Assembly (NCBI RefSeq): GCF_001429605.1
Contig: NZ_LMSS01000005.1
Location: 292,618 to 356,617 of the forward strand
Direction: 5' to 3'
DNA from: Phycicoccus sp. Soil802
GTDB taxonomy: Bacteria > Actinomycetota > Actinomycetes > Actinomycetales > Dermatophilaceae
Length of the DNA: 64,000 nucleotides
Below are positions 29,775-38,690 of the stretch, piece after piece. The notes below the pieces were generated by a model. The model had not been told where the DNA came from and did no database searches. It saw only the letters and a program-made list of their open reading frames with translations. The translations under genes were made by a program, and so were the position numbers. Position 1 is the first letter of the stretch; each line of letters opens with the position of its first letter.

Positions 29775-30306
29775 GCACGGCCGGCCCGGGCGCGGAACGG
29801 GCGTGGCCCTGGGTGCGGCGACAGCACTGTTCGCGCTGGTGACCCTGAGCGCGTGCAGCAGCACGGACGAGCCCAGCGCGACGACCGAGCAGAAGCAGAG
29901 CGCCGACGCCAACGCTCCGCAGTCTGCCTCCGCCGACAGGCGCGAGCAGTTTCTTCCGTTGCTGCGCAAGTACCACGACCAGCTGACGTGGCCGCCAGGG
30001 CGGGACGTCACGCCGGACGAGATGTGGCAAGGCATCGCCCCCAACTCTGGGCAGGTCGTCCTCGACGACACCGCGGCACAAGGTGAGGTGGGCTTCCGCA
30101 ACCTCTGCGCCTGGGCGCTGACGGCCATCGACACGGTCAAGGCCGCGAAGGACACGGCCGATGTCCGCAAGGGCCTCCTGCAGTCGCAGAAGCTCATGCC
30201 CGGCGGCGAAGCGTTCTCCCAGGCGATGGCCGACGAGCTGGTCCTGGACAACATCGAGAAGACCCAGCAGTTCGTCGCGGCCAACAAGTGCGACGACTCC
30301 AGCTAG
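29767..30306 (+). CDS. Lipoprotein of unknown function
   Basis: About 179 residues from TTG 29767, which overlaps the previous stop; GTG 29803 is an alternative but would leave no positive charges before the hydrophobic core. The signal is ALGAATALFALVTLSAC with lipobox LSAC, followed by a Ser/Thr/Gln linker. The mature domain (from REQFLPLLRKYHDQLTW) is alpha-helical, with two Cys near residues 112 and 175. It lies in an apparent operon with the small exported protein before it and the adaptor gene 20 bp after it. No known domain recognised. Confidence 0.6.
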   Translation: MREHGRPGRGTGVALGAATALFALVTLSACSSTDEPSATTEQKQSADANAPQSASADRREQFLPLLRKYHDQLTWPPGRDVTPDEMWQGIAPNSGQVVLDDTAAQGEVGFRNLCAWALTAIDTVKAAKDTADVRKGLLQSQKLMPGGEAFSQAMADELVLDNIEKTQQFVAANKCDDSS

Positions 30307-30326
30307 CGTCGGGACCACGCGGACCG

Positions 30327-31295
30327 GTGTCGCCGTCCCGACGCCGGGTGGCGGTGGCACGCCTCACCCTGTGCCTGGCGGTCACTGCGTCGGCTGGGTG
30401 CTCGGCGTCGAACGGCTCGCCTGCGGGGGAGACCGCTGTGGTGCGCGCCACGACGAGCGCACCCGAGACGGTCGGGGTCGAGCAGGCCGACCTCTACCGG
30501 GCCCGCGAGGTCGCCGGCGTGGTCGAGCGGCGTCCGGAACGCACGGTCCGGTCGCGCTGGACCGGCACGTTCACGCCGGCCCGCGGACTACGCAAGGGCA
30601 ACGGGGTGGGCAAGGGGGCGCGAGTCGGCGCCATCCGCACCTGCGCGACCACGTCGGGCACCGACCCGGCGGCCACGGGCACCGACCCGGCGGCCACGGG
30701 CAGCGACTCCGCGGCGACGGGCAGCGACTCCGCGGCCACCACCCCCGCGTGTCGCGTCGAGTGGCACGTCGTGCGGGCGCCGGTGGCCGGCGCGATCACG
30801 GCCCTGACGGGGGCGGAGGTCGCCGAGGGCGGCACGCTCGTCAGGATCCGGCCGCCCGGCTACGTCATCCGGGCCACCGTCACCGACCCGGCCGCGCTCT
30901 ACGACCTGATGCGACCACCGCGGACCGCCAAGACCAGGATCGTGGGCGGGCCGGCCGGGTTCACCGTGCGGTTCGAACGCCGGGTCTACAACGCCGCGGA
31001 CGGGTCGGTGGTGCTGGTCCTCGCCGTGCCCGACGACGTCACCGTGGTGGAAGGGCTGCGCACCTCCACCGCCTTCGTCGTGAGCCGACGCACCGACGTC
31101 CCGACCCTGCCGGTGACGGCGGTCCAGGGCACGACGGGCGCGGGGCAGGTGGTCGTGGTGGAGGGAGGGCGCACCGAGGTGACCTCCGTCGAGCTCGGCC
31201 AGCACGACGGGTCCCGGGTCGAGGTGACCGGCCTGCCGGCGGGGGCTCGAGTGCTCCGCTTCTCACTGGCCTCCGACTTCCTGGTCGGGCCATGA
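30327..31295 (+). CDS. Lipoprotein adaptor (MacA/HlyD-like) of an ABC transporter
   Basis: 322 residues. GTG 30327 is chosen because it gives a compact lipoprotein signal (basic SRRR, then LTLCLAVTASAGC); GTG 30288 overlaps the previous gene. The region VRAPVAGAITALTGAEVAEGGTLVRI is a biotinyl-lipoyl-like barrel typical of MacA/HlyD adaptors, and the C-terminal beta domain (VPTLPVTAVQ...GLPAGARVL) fits as well. Residues about 111-138 are four tandem heptapeptides of type GTDPAAT, coded by 21-bp repeats. It overlaps the ATPase gene by ATGA, giving adaptor-ATPase-permease, the order of MacAB-like systems. Confidence 0.72.
   Translation: MSPSRRRVAVARLTLCLAVTASAGCSASNGSPAGETAVVRATTSAPETVGVEQADLYRAREVAGVVERRPERTVRSRWTGTFTPARGLRKGNGVGKGARVGAIRTCATTSGTDPAATGTDPAATGSDSAATGSDSAATTPACRVEWHVVRAPVAGAITALTGAEVAEGGTLVRIRPPGYVIRATVTDPAALYDLMRPPRTAKTRIVGGPAGFTVRFERRVYNAADGSVVLVLAVPDDVTVVEGLRTSTAFVVSRRTDVPTLPVTAVQGTTGAGQVVVVEGGRTEVTSVELGQHDGSRVEVTGLPAGARVLRFSLASDFLVGP
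30657..30740 (+). repeat. Four 21-bp tandem repeats in the adaptor gene
   Basis: Units at 30657, 30678, 30699 and 30720. The first two are identical (GGCACCGACCCGGCGGCCACG, 21 nt read as GTDPAAT) and the last two are near-identical variants read as GSDSAAT. They are in frame in the extracytoplasmic part of the protein, so copy number can vary without frameshift. Confidence 0.88.
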
Positions 31296-32026
31296 GCTCA
31301 GGACCCGAATGGCACGGCGGGTTCGTCATCGACGCCGTCGGCCTGGCCAAGTCGTTCCGGGCCCGCGGTGGCGGCGTGACCGAGCTCTTGTCCGACGCGT
31401 CCTTGCAGGTGGCGCCGTGGACGAGCGTCGCGGTGATGGGCCGGTCGGGGGTGGGCAAGAGCACGCTGCTGCGGGCGCTCGGCCTGTTCCAGCCGCTCGA
31501 CGCGGGCAGCTACCGGCTGCTCGGCTCCGACGTCTCTGGGCTGTCCGAGCGCGCCTGCTCGGCGTTGCGGGCCAAGCACATCGGCTTCGTCTTCCAGGAG
31601 TTCCGGCTGCTCCCCCACCTCACGGCGACGGGCAACGTCGAGACCGCCGCGGCGATCGCCGGGATGCCGGTCAGGACGCGCCGTCGCGAGGCGCATCGCG
31701 CGCTCGAGCTGGTGGGCCTGTCCCACCGGCTCCGGGCCAGCCCGCGCACCCTGTCGGGTGGGGAGCAGCAGCGGGTGGCCCTGGCGAGGGCGCTGGTCAA
31801 GCGTCCGTCGCTGATCCTGGCCGACGAGCCCACCGGCGCCCTCGATGACACGACGGCTGCGGCGGTGCTCGAGATCCTGCGCGACGCCGTCGCCGTCAGC
31901 GCGGCGGCCCTGGTGGTCGTCACCCACGACCCGGTGGTCGCCCAGGCGTGCGACCGACAGCTGCGCCTGCACGACGGGCAGCTGGTGCCGCTGCTCGACC
32001 ACACCGTCGTCGGGTCCACCGCATGA
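31292..32026 (+). CDS. ABC transporter ATP-binding protein (MacB/LolD type)
   Basis: 244 residues with all motifs: Walker A GRSGVGKST, Q-loop FVFQEFRLL, signature LSGGEQQRVALARAL, Walker B LILADEPTGALD and switch His VVVTHDP. The EPTGALD sequence is typical of MacB/LolD/FtsE-type exporters. ATG 31292 overlaps the adaptor stop, and its own stop overlaps the permease start. It powers the FtsX-fold permease encoded next. Confidence 0.93.
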   Translation: MSSGPEWHGGFVIDAVGLAKSFRARGGGVTELLSDASLQVAPWTSVAVMGRSGVGKSTLLRALGLFQPLDAGSYRLLGSDVSGLSERACSALRAKHIGFVFQEFRLLPHLTATGNVETAAAIAGMPVRTRRREAHRALELVGLSHRLRASPRTLSGGEQQRVALARALVKRPSLILADEPTGALDDTTAAAVLEILRDAVAVSAAALVVVTHDPVVAQACDRQLRLHDGQLVPLLDHTVVGSTA

Positions 32027-33324
32027 GGCGTGCCGTCACGCTGGCCGGCCAGGAGGTCAGGGGCAACTGGCGTCGCAACCTGGTCAAGGGGGTGATCCTG
32101 TTCGGCGCCATCGGCACCCAGCTGTTCACCTCGCTCGCGGCGGCGGCGAGCGAGGAGGCGGTGACCACCTACGGCGCCGCGGTCTTCGGCTACGAGCAGA
32201 CCTTCCGGGCCGACCTCGAGACGCCGCCGTCGTTGGCCCAGCTCCAGACGATGGACGCGACCCTCGACAGTGAGACCACCGCGCACCCCGGGGCCGTGGT
32301 GGTGCTCCAGGCCGACGTCAGCGCCGGGCTGACCTCCTCGCAGGCACCGGTCGCCGGCCCCGCGACGGCCACGTCGCTCACCTCCTTCCACGGACCGTGG
32401 GCCGAGATCAGCGCCACCACGGCGGCGTCGACGAGCTTCGCCGAGGTGGACGGACCGACGGCGCTGCCCCGCCTGGTGGTCAGCGGCCCGATGGCGGACC
32501 GGCTGGGGGTGACCCCCACGCGACTGGTCACCGTCAGCGTTGCCGCCACGGCGCCGAGCACGGCCGAGTCAGGTGACGCCGCCGCCGACGCGTCCGAGTC
32601 GGGTGACGTCGCCGACGCGGCCGAGTCAGGTGACGCCGCCGCCGACGCGTCCGACGCCTGGGCCCAGAGCCCGCGCGCCCTGCCCGACATCCCGGCCCAC
32701 CGCGGGCCGGTCGAGCGGAACAAGGCCCTGGTCAACGACGTGCTGGCCAGCCGCAGCCTCCTGCACCTGATCGGCGCGGCACCCGAGAGCGCCTCGATCT
32801 ACTGGCGCTGCAGGGCTCCGGAGTGCACCGATGTGGCCGGCATCGCCGCGACCATCGCGCGCACGGCCGGGCTGAGCCTGGCCGCGGGCAACCGGGTCGA
32901 CTCTCACGACGAGCTGACGCCGGTCCTGCGCCAGCAACGCGAGCAGGGCGCCTTGTTCGCGTGGGTGGCCCTCGGTCTCGGCGCCGTCGCGGTCGCCGTC
33001 GTCGCCACGGCGATGGTGGAGGTGCGCACGCCCGAGCTGGTGACCCTGCGCACGCTGGGAGCCACCCGCTCGACCCTCTTCGCGGCCGCCCTGCTCGAGG
33101 GACTGGTGGTGGCGGTGGTCGTCGGCATCGTCTCGATGGCGGCGAGCCTGGCGCTGGCCCGCCTCGACCCCGACCTGCTCAACCACATCGACGCGGTGGA
33201 GCTGACCCGGTTCCGGCCACCGCTGGCGGTCTACCTGCGCACCGGCGCCCTGACGGTGCTGGTCGGCCTCCTGACCGGACTCCTCCCGGCCCTGCGCGCC
33301 TACCGGCTGGTGCGGGCCAACTGA
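32023..33324 (+). CDS. FtsX-family ABC permease with acidic repeat insert
   Basis: 433 residues. There is an N-terminal helix (LVKGVILFGAIGTQLFTSLAAA), a large external domain, then three C-terminal helices (ALFAWVALGLGAVAVAVVATAM, LLEGLVVAVVVGIVSMAASLAL, ALTVLVGLLTGLLPALRAYRLV), the MacB/FtsX layout. The external domain carries an Asp/Ala/Gly/Ser insert (ESGDAAADAS) made by a perfect 35-bp direct repeat. It partners the ATPase and adaptor. Such systems act on cell-envelope substrates, export peptides or give resistance; the substrate is unknown. Confidence 0.83.
   Translation: MRRAVTLAGQEVRGNWRRNLVKGVILFGAIGTQLFTSLAAAASEEAVTTYGAAVFGYEQTFRADLETPPSLAQLQTMDATLDSETTAHPGAVVVLQADVSAGLTSSQAPVAGPATATSLTSFHGPWAEISATTAASTSFAEVDGPTALPRLVVSGPMADRLGVTPTRLVTVSVAATAPSTAESGDAAADASESGDVADAAESGDAAADASDAWAQSPRALPDIPAHRGPVERNKALVNDVLASRSLLHLIGAAPESASIYWRCRAPECTDVAGIAATIARTAGLSLAAGNRVDSHDELTPVLRQQREQGALFAWVALGLGAVAVAVVATAMVEVRTPELVTLRTLGATRSTLFAAALLEGLVVAVVVGIVSMAASLALARLDPDLLNHIDAVELTRFRPPLAVYLRTGALTVLVGLLTGLLPALRAYRLVRAN
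32563..32654 (+). repeat. 35-bp direct repeat in the permease gene
   Basis: Identical 35-bp copies at 32563-32597 and 32620-32654, offset by 57 bp (19 codons), with a partial degenerate copy between. They code for AESGDAAADAS-type peptide in the external domain. Confidence 0.88.
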
Positions 33325-33414
33325 CACCGGGCCAACTGACGACACAGGCCTGACGAGGGCTGTTGGCAACTTGTGCCAAGGCGACGCAGCCGCGCGACCG
33401 GTTGAATCTCACGC

Positions 33415-35553
33415 ATGGCGCAGCGACGGATCAGGATCGGGATCGACACCGGAGGCACGTTCACCGACGTCGTCGCCTTCGAGGAGGACACCGGCGAGCT
33501 CGTCACGACCAAGACACCGTCGACACCCAGCAACCCGGCGGACGGCTTCATCAACGGCGTGACCAAGGTCCTCGACCTGATGGGGGCCACCGGGCAGGAC
33601 GTCACCGCCGTGGCCCACGGCACCACCGTCGCCACCAACAAGCTCCTCGAGGGCAAGGTCGAGCGGCTCGGGTTCGTCACCAGCGAGGGCTACGAGTTCA
33701 TGCTCGAGATCGCCCGGCAGGCCGTCCCCGACGGCTACGGCAACTCCTACTTCTGGGTGAAGCCCCCGCGCATCGTGCCCGCCGACGCGGTCCGGACCGT
33801 GGGCGGCCGGATGGACTTCCAGGGCAACGAGATCCGGCCCTTCGACGAGGCCTCGGCCGTCGCCGCTGCGCACTGGTTCCGCGACCACGGCATCACCACG
33901 CTCGGCGTCTGCTTCCTGCACTCCTACGCCGACGACTCCCACGAGCTGGCCATGCGCGAGGTGCTGCGGCGCGAGCACCCCGAGGCGATCGTGTCGATCA
34001 GCAGCGAGGTGCTGCGCGAGTACCGCGAGTACGAGCGCTCGATGACCACCCTGGTCGACGCCGCCGTGAAGCCCAACGTCAGCCGCTACGTCACCAACAT
34101 CCAGCAGCGGCTGGCCGAGATCGCCCCGGACGCCGCCTTCTCGATCATGAAGTCGAACGGCGGCGTGCTGTCCGCCGACGAGGTCGTCCACCAGCCGATC
34201 ACCACGGTGCTGTCGGGCCCGGCGGCCGGCGCGCTGGGGGCCGGGCTGATCGCCAAGCGGGCCGGCTTCCCCAAGGTCCTCACCTGTGACGGTGGCGGCA
34301 CCTCGACCGACGTGTCGGTGGTGCTCGACGGCGAGCCGACCCTGACCACCGAGGGCACCGTCGGCGCCTACCCCAGCAAGATCCCGATGATCGACGTCGT
34401 CACGGTCGGCGCGGGCGGCGGCTCGGTCGCCTGGGTCTCGCCCGAGGGCACCCTCAAGGTCGGACCCCACTCGGCCGGCGCCGACCCGGGTCCGCTCTGC
34501 TACGGCAAGGGCGGCACCGAGCCGACCATCACCGACGCCCACGTCGTGCTCGGGCGGATCCCGCCCCACCTGCTCGGCGGCGAGATCCCGCTCGACGTCG
34601 AGGCCGCCCGCACCGGCATCGACGAGCTGGCGGCCAGGCTCGGCATCGACCCCGTCCGCTGTGCGACCGGCATCCTCGAGATCTCGGCCTGGAACCAGGC
34701 CAACGCGCTGCGCCAGGTGTCGGTGAAGCGCGGCCTCGACGTCCGTGACTTCATGCTCACCACCTTCGGCGGGTCCGGCTCGTTGCTCGCCTGCCGGCTC
34801 GTCGACATCCTCGACCTGGCCGGGGTCGTCGTCCCGCAGAACCCCGGCAACGTCAGCGCCTTCGGGCTGCTCACCGTCGACGTGAAGAACGACTACGTCC
34901 AGACCATGGTGTCCAAGCACGCGGCGCTCGACCACGCAGCCGTCCAGAAGACCTTCGACCACCTCACCGACCGGGCCGCGAAAGCCCTTGACGGAGAAGG
35001 CTTCCCACGCGACGCCCACCGCTACACGCGCACCGTCGACCTGCGCTACTTCGGCCAGGCCTTCGAGGTGCGCGTCACCGCCCCCGACGGCCTCGTCGAC
35101 GAGGCGTATGCCGCGCACGTCGCCGAGTCGTTCCACGAGGCGCACCGCACCCTCTACGGCTATGACTTCTCGGCCGACCCCAGCCAACAGGTCGAGTGGG
35201 TGAACCTGCGCGTCACCGGGATCGGCCCGATCACCCGACCGGAGCTGCGCGACCTCCCCACCCGGGGCGCCCGGTCTTCGGAAGATCCGCCGGGTCAGGG
35301 CACCGCCGATCTTCCGAACAACCGCACTCGACGCGAGGTCTGCTTCGACGCGGACCAGGGCTACCGGGACACGCCGGTGCTGTGGCGTCCCGACCTGCGC
35401 GCCGGCGACACGTTCGACGGGCCGGCCATCGTCGAGGAGTTCGGCTCGACGGTGCCGGTGCACCCCGGCTTCACCGTCCGGGTCGACTCGATCGGCAACC
35501 TGGTCATCACCAGAGCCACCACCACGACGACCACGACGGAAGGTGCGCGATGA
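33415..35553 (+). CDS. hyuA: Hydantoinase/oxoprolinase subunit A
   Basis: 712 residues of the HyuA family (ATP-dependent hydantoinase, oxoprolinase, acetone carboxylase relatives). The actin-like ATPase motifs are GIDTGGTFTDVV (near residue 9), AHGTTVATN (near 67), SGPAAGALGA (near 270) and TCDGGGTSTDVS (near 290). It opens rings of hydantoin-type compounds with ATP, together with HyuB, which overlaps it by ATGA. Near residues 620-645 there is an extra segment (EDPPGQGTADLPNN) encoded by a palindromic DNA element like that in fdrA. The Thr-rich C terminus (RATTTTTTTEG) is low complexity. No third acetone-carboxylase subunit is present. Confidence 0.87.
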   Translation: MAQRRIRIGIDTGGTFTDVVAFEEDTGELVTTKTPSTPSNPADGFINGVTKVLDLMGATGQDVTAVAHGTTVATNKLLEGKVERLGFVTSEGYEFMLEIARQAVPDGYGNSYFWVKPPRIVPADAVRTVGGRMDFQGNEIRPFDEASAVAAAHWFRDHGITTLGVCFLHSYADDSHELAMREVLRREHPEAIVSISSEVLREYREYERSMTTLVDAAVKPNVSRYVTNIQQRLAEIAPDAAFSIMKSNGGVLSADEVVHQPITTVLSGPAAGALGAGLIAKRAGFPKVLTCDGGGTSTDVSVVLDGEPTLTTEGTVGAYPSKIPMIDVVTVGAGGGSVAWVSPEGTLKVGPHSAGADPGPLCYGKGGTEPTITDAHVVLGRIPPHLLGGEIPLDVEAARTGIDELAARLGIDPVRCATGILEISAWNQANALRQVSVKRGLDVRDFMLTTFGGSGSLLACRLVDILDLAGVVVPQNPGNVSAFGLLTVDVKNDYVQTMVSKHAALDHAAVQKTFDHLTDRAAKALDGEGFPRDAHRYTRTVDLRYFGQAFEVRVTAPDGLVDEAYAAHVAESFHEAHRTLYGYDFSADPSQQVEWVNLRVTGIGPITRPELRDLPTRGARSSEDPPGQGTADLPNNRTRREVCFDADQGYRDTPVLWRPDLRAGDTFDGPAIVEEFGSTVPVHPGFTVRVDSIGNLVITRATTTTTTTEGAR
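35277..35318. repeat. In-frame palindromic element inside hyuA
   Basis: TTCGGAAGATC (35277-35287) pairs perfectly with GATCTTCCGAA (35308-35318) across a 20-nt loop. Loop length, central CCGG..CAGG core and reading frame agree with the element in fdrA. Confidence 0.78.
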
Positions 35554-37478
35554 ACACCGCTGGCCTGCCCACGGCATACGAGCACGGCAACCGGCTGACC
35601 CCGCTGGGCACGCAGGTCGACCCGATCCTCGTGGAGATCGTCCAGGGCACCCTGGCCAGCGTCGAGATGGAGGTCGAGACGGCGATCGCCCGCACCAGTC
35701 GCTCGCCGATGATCCGCGACGCACACGACTTCCGCGCGGGTATCCACGACCGGCAGCTGCGCAAGCTGACCGGCCGGTCCTACAGCGCGCTCGTGCACCC
35801 GATCGCCCGCGACTTCCCGCTCGACGAGATGTCCGAGGGCGACGTCTTCTTCCACAACGACGTCTACGAGTCCGAGGGTGGGATCGGGCACCTGCCGGAC
35901 CTCTGCGTGACCGTGCCGGTGTTCAGCGGTGGCGAGGTGGTGGCCTTCGTCCAGGCGTTCGGCCACCACGACGACATCGGTGGGGCTGTCCCCGGGTCGA
36001 TGCCGAGCAACGCCTCCAGCGTCTTCGAGGAGGGGCTCGCGGTCCCGCCGATCAAGCTGTGGGACAAGGGAGTTCCCAACAAGGCGGCGCTGCGGATCAT
36101 GACCCGCAACAGCCGGATGCCCGACTCGCTGGCCGCCGACCTCGACGCCGAGTGCTCGGCCTGCCTGATGGGGGCGCGCCGGCTGTCCGAGCTGTTCGAG
36201 CGCTACGGCCGCGACACCATCGAGGCGACCTTCGACACCATCCTCGACCAGACCACCGAGACCTACCGTCGCGAGATCCTGTCGAAGATCCCCGACGGCA
36301 CCTACGTCTGGGAGGACTACGCCGAGCACGACGGCGTCGACGACCCCAAGCTGCACACCCAGCGGATCACCCTCACCAAGGAGCCCACCGGCGGCCCCGG
36401 ACCCGGTGACGGCGGCCCCCGCCTCATCATCGACTTCACCGGCACCGCGCCGCAGGCCAAGGGACCGATCAACCACTGCGGCGACTACGTCGGCGGCAAC
36501 TTCCTGAAGAAGTGGCTGGCCCCGATCCTGCGCAACCTCGCCGACAGCCCCGAGCGGATGGCCGAGCTCGACGTGAACGAGGGCGTCGTGCCCCTGATCG
36601 AGATGCGCTTCCCCGACAAGGGCACCCTGCTCACCCCGATCTTCCCCGCCCCGACGAACGCCCGGACCTTCGTCATCCTGCGCCTGCTCGGGGTGCTGGC
36701 CGGCGTGGTGGCCAAGGCGGTGGACGGCAAGATGCCCGCCGACCAGGAGACCATCCGCTACACCGGCGTCTACGGCAAGGACCGCGACGGCAACGACTAC
36801 CTCATGCGCGAGGTGCTCGGTGGCGGTTCGGGCGGCCGCTACTACGCCGACGGCGAGGACACCATCCACGTGGTGCCCGACTCGCGCAACCTGCCGACCG
36901 AGTTCACCGAGAGCCGGTTCCCGTTCATCGTCGAGCGGCTGGGGCTCGCCGTCGACTCCGGCGGCGCGGGCCGGTACCGCGGCGGGCTGGGCTACGAGAA
37001 GCAGATCCGGATGCTCAAGGACGCGCACTTCATGTCGATCGCCGACCGCTCGATCCTCGCGTGCTGGGGCGTCAAGGGCGGCAAGGCGGGCAGCTCGTTC
37101 AGCGTCATCATCGACGTCGGCGGTCCCGAGGAGCGCGAGGTCGACGCCCTGGCCGACGCCGAGCCGGTCAAGGCCGGCCAGGTGATCCGGATCCGCACCA
37201 CCGGAGGCGGCGGTTGGGGCGACCCGCTCGAGCGCCCCTACGAGGACGTCGAACGCGACCTGCGCTGGGGCAAGGTGTCCTTTGAAGGTGCGCGCACGGC
37301 ATACGGGGTGGTCGCCTCGGGGACCAAGGACGCGCCGGTCGTCGACACGGCAGCGAGCGACACGCTGCGCCAGCAGCTGCGCGACGCGCGGCCCGAGGCG
37401 GCACCGTTCTTCGACCGCGGCCCCGGTTACGCCCGCCTCGCCGACGGCAAGGACGCCGCCGACGTCGACTGGCTCTGA
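35550..37478 (+). CDS. hyuB: Hydantoinase/oxoprolinase subunit B
   Basis: 642 residues of the HyuB family. Typical stretches are IARTSRSPMIRDAHDFRAGI near the N terminus, PVFSGGEVVAFVQAFGHHDDIGG, IDFTGTAPQAKGPINHCGDYV near residue 290, and the C-terminal TTGGGGWGDPLERP. It starts at ATG 35550, overlapping the hyuA stop. With HyuA it forms the ATP-dependent ring-opening amidohydrolase. Next to pyrimidine-type genes, a hydantoin, dihydropyrimidine-derived or lactam substrate is plausible but unproven. Confidence 0.87.
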   Translation: MNTAGLPTAYEHGNRLTPLGTQVDPILVEIVQGTLASVEMEVETAIARTSRSPMIRDAHDFRAGIHDRQLRKLTGRSYSALVHPIARDFPLDEMSEGDVFFHNDVYESEGGIGHLPDLCVTVPVFSGGEVVAFVQAFGHHDDIGGAVPGSMPSNASSVFEEGLAVPPIKLWDKGVPNKAALRIMTRNSRMPDSLAADLDAECSACLMGARRLSELFERYGRDTIEATFDTILDQTTETYRREILSKIPDGTYVWEDYAEHDGVDDPKLHTQRITLTKEPTGGPGPGDGGPRLIIDFTGTAPQAKGPINHCGDYVGGNFLKKWLAPILRNLADSPERMAELDVNEGVVPLIEMRFPDKGTLLTPIFPAPTNARTFVILRLLGVLAGVVAKAVDGKMPADQETIRYTGVYGKDRDGNDYLMREVLGGGSGGRYYADGEDTIHVVPDSRNLPTEFTESRFPFIVERLGLAVDSGGAGRYRGGLGYEKQIRMLKDAHFMSIADRSILACWGVKGGKAGSSFSVIIDVGGPEEREVDALADAEPVKAGQVIRIRTTGGGGWGDPLERPYEDVERDLRWGKVSFEGARTAYGVVASGTKDAPVVDTAASDTLRQQLRDARPEAAPFFDRGPGYARLADGKDAADVDWL

Positions 37479-37516
37479 CCGGTGTCGGATTCCGCGAGGT
37501 GTGGCAGCCTGCTGCC

Positions 37517-38638
37517 GTGACCCTTCCCCGCGCCGACGTCGACCCCGATGGCCTGCTGGAGTACTCCGTCGTCTTCACCGATCGCTCGCTCAACCACATG
37601 TCGAAACGCTTCGTCGGGGCGATGCAGGACATCATCGACGTCCTGCGCACGACGTACTCGGCACACACGGTCGCGGTCGTCCCGGGTGGTGGCACCTACG
37701 CCATGGAAGCCGTCGCCCGACAGCTGGCCACCGGCCGCCGGTGCCTCGTCGTGCGCAACGGCTTGTTCTCCTACCGCTGGTCGCAGATCCTCGACGCCGG
37801 TTCCGTCGCCGAGGACGTGACGGTATGCCGTGCCCGTCCGGTCACGGGCGCGCCGCAGGCGCCGTGGGCCCCGGCCCCGGTCGCCGAGGTGGTCGAGGCC
37901 ATCGAGCGCGACCGTCCCGAGGTCGTCTTCGCGGCCCATGTCGAGACCGCGGCCGGCATCCTGCTGCCGGATGACTACGTCCGGGCGATCGCCGACGCGA
38001 CGCACGCCGTCGGTGGTGTCTTCATCCTCGACTGCATCGCCTCGGGAGCCCTCTGGGTCGACATGGCCGACCTCCATGTCGACGTGCTGCTCAGCGCTCC
38101 CCAGAAGGGCTGGAGCGGGTCGCCGTGCGCCGGCTTCGTCATGCTCTCGGAGACGGGCCGCGACCGCGTCATGGCCACGACGTCGACCAGCTTCGCGGTC
38201 GACCTGCAGAAGTGGCTGACGATCACCGAGGCCTACACCGAGGGCCAGACGCCCTACCACGCGACGCTGCCCACTGACTCGCTCGCGCGCGACGCCGCGC
38301 TCATGGTCGAGACCCGCGCGCTGGGCCTCGACGTGCTGCGCGACGCCCAGACCTCACTCGGCGCCCGGGTGCGCGCGTTGCTGGCGGAGCGTGGCTTCCC
38401 CTCTGTCGCCGCCGAGGGCTTTGCTGCGCCGAGCGTCGTGGTGTCGTTCACCGATGACCCCGAGATCCGCACGGGGGCGAAGTTCAAGCGGGCCGGGATG
38501 CAGGTCGCTGCGGGCGTGCCGCTGATGTGCGGCGAACGTGACGACTTCTCGACGTTCCGCCTGGGCCTCTTCGGCCTCGACAAGCTGACTGACGTCGACG
38601 GCACGGTGGAGCGCTTGGCTGCCCACCTGAAGCACTAG
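37517..38638 (+). CDS. Class-V aminotransferase (alanine-glyoxylate / PucG-like family)
   Basis: 373 residues from GTG 37517, with CAGCCT 6 nt upstream. It is a fold-type I PLP enzyme of the alanine-glyoxylate/serine-pyruvate aminotransferase family: VVPGGGTYAMEAVARQLA (cofactor phosphate loop), VFILDCIASGALWVDMADL (Asp contacting the pyridine N) and SAPQKGWSGSP with the PLP-binding Lys near residue 195. PucG of Bacillus, a ureidoglycine-glyoxylate transaminase of purine breakdown, is in this family, so a role in the surrounding N-heterocycle catabolism is possible. It follows hyuB by 38 bp. Confidence 0.8.
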   Translation: MTLPRADVDPDGLLEYSVVFTDRSLNHMSKRFVGAMQDIIDVLRTTYSAHTVAVVPGGGTYAMEAVARQLATGRRCLVVRNGLFSYRWSQILDAGSVAEDVTVCRARPVTGAPQAPWAPAPVAEVVEAIERDRPEVVFAAHVETAAGILLPDDYVRAIADATHAVGGVFILDCIASGALWVDMADLHVDVLLSAPQKGWSGSPCAGFVMLSETGRDRVMATTSTSFAVDLQKWLTITEAYTEGQTPYHATLPTDSLARDAALMVETRALGLDVLRDAQTSLGARVRALLAERGFPSVAAEGFAAPSVVVSFTDDPEIRTGAKFKRAGMQVAAGVPLMCGERDDFSTFRLGLFGLDKLTDVDGTVERLAAHLKH

Positions 38639-38658
38639 CCCGTACCTGTCGGGCTGAC

Positions 38659-38690
38659 GCCGAGGCGCAGAACCCTCAGTGGACCTCGGC
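38659..38690. terminator. Possible bidirectional terminator between convergent genes
   Basis: GCCGAGG (38659-38665) pairs with CCTCGGC (38684-38690) with an 18-nt loop. The right arm lies in the last codons of the - strand oxidoreductase gene. Confidence 0.35.

Noticed and set aside
30657-30740. CRISPR-like repeats here and at 5621-5695
   Set aside because: Units are contiguous without spacers, are multiples of three, and are translated in frame.
33415-37478. Acetone carboxylase for the HyuA/HyuB pair
   Set aside because: The small third subunit is missing and the next gene is an aminotransferase; the two-subunit hydantoinase/oxoprolinase reading fits better.
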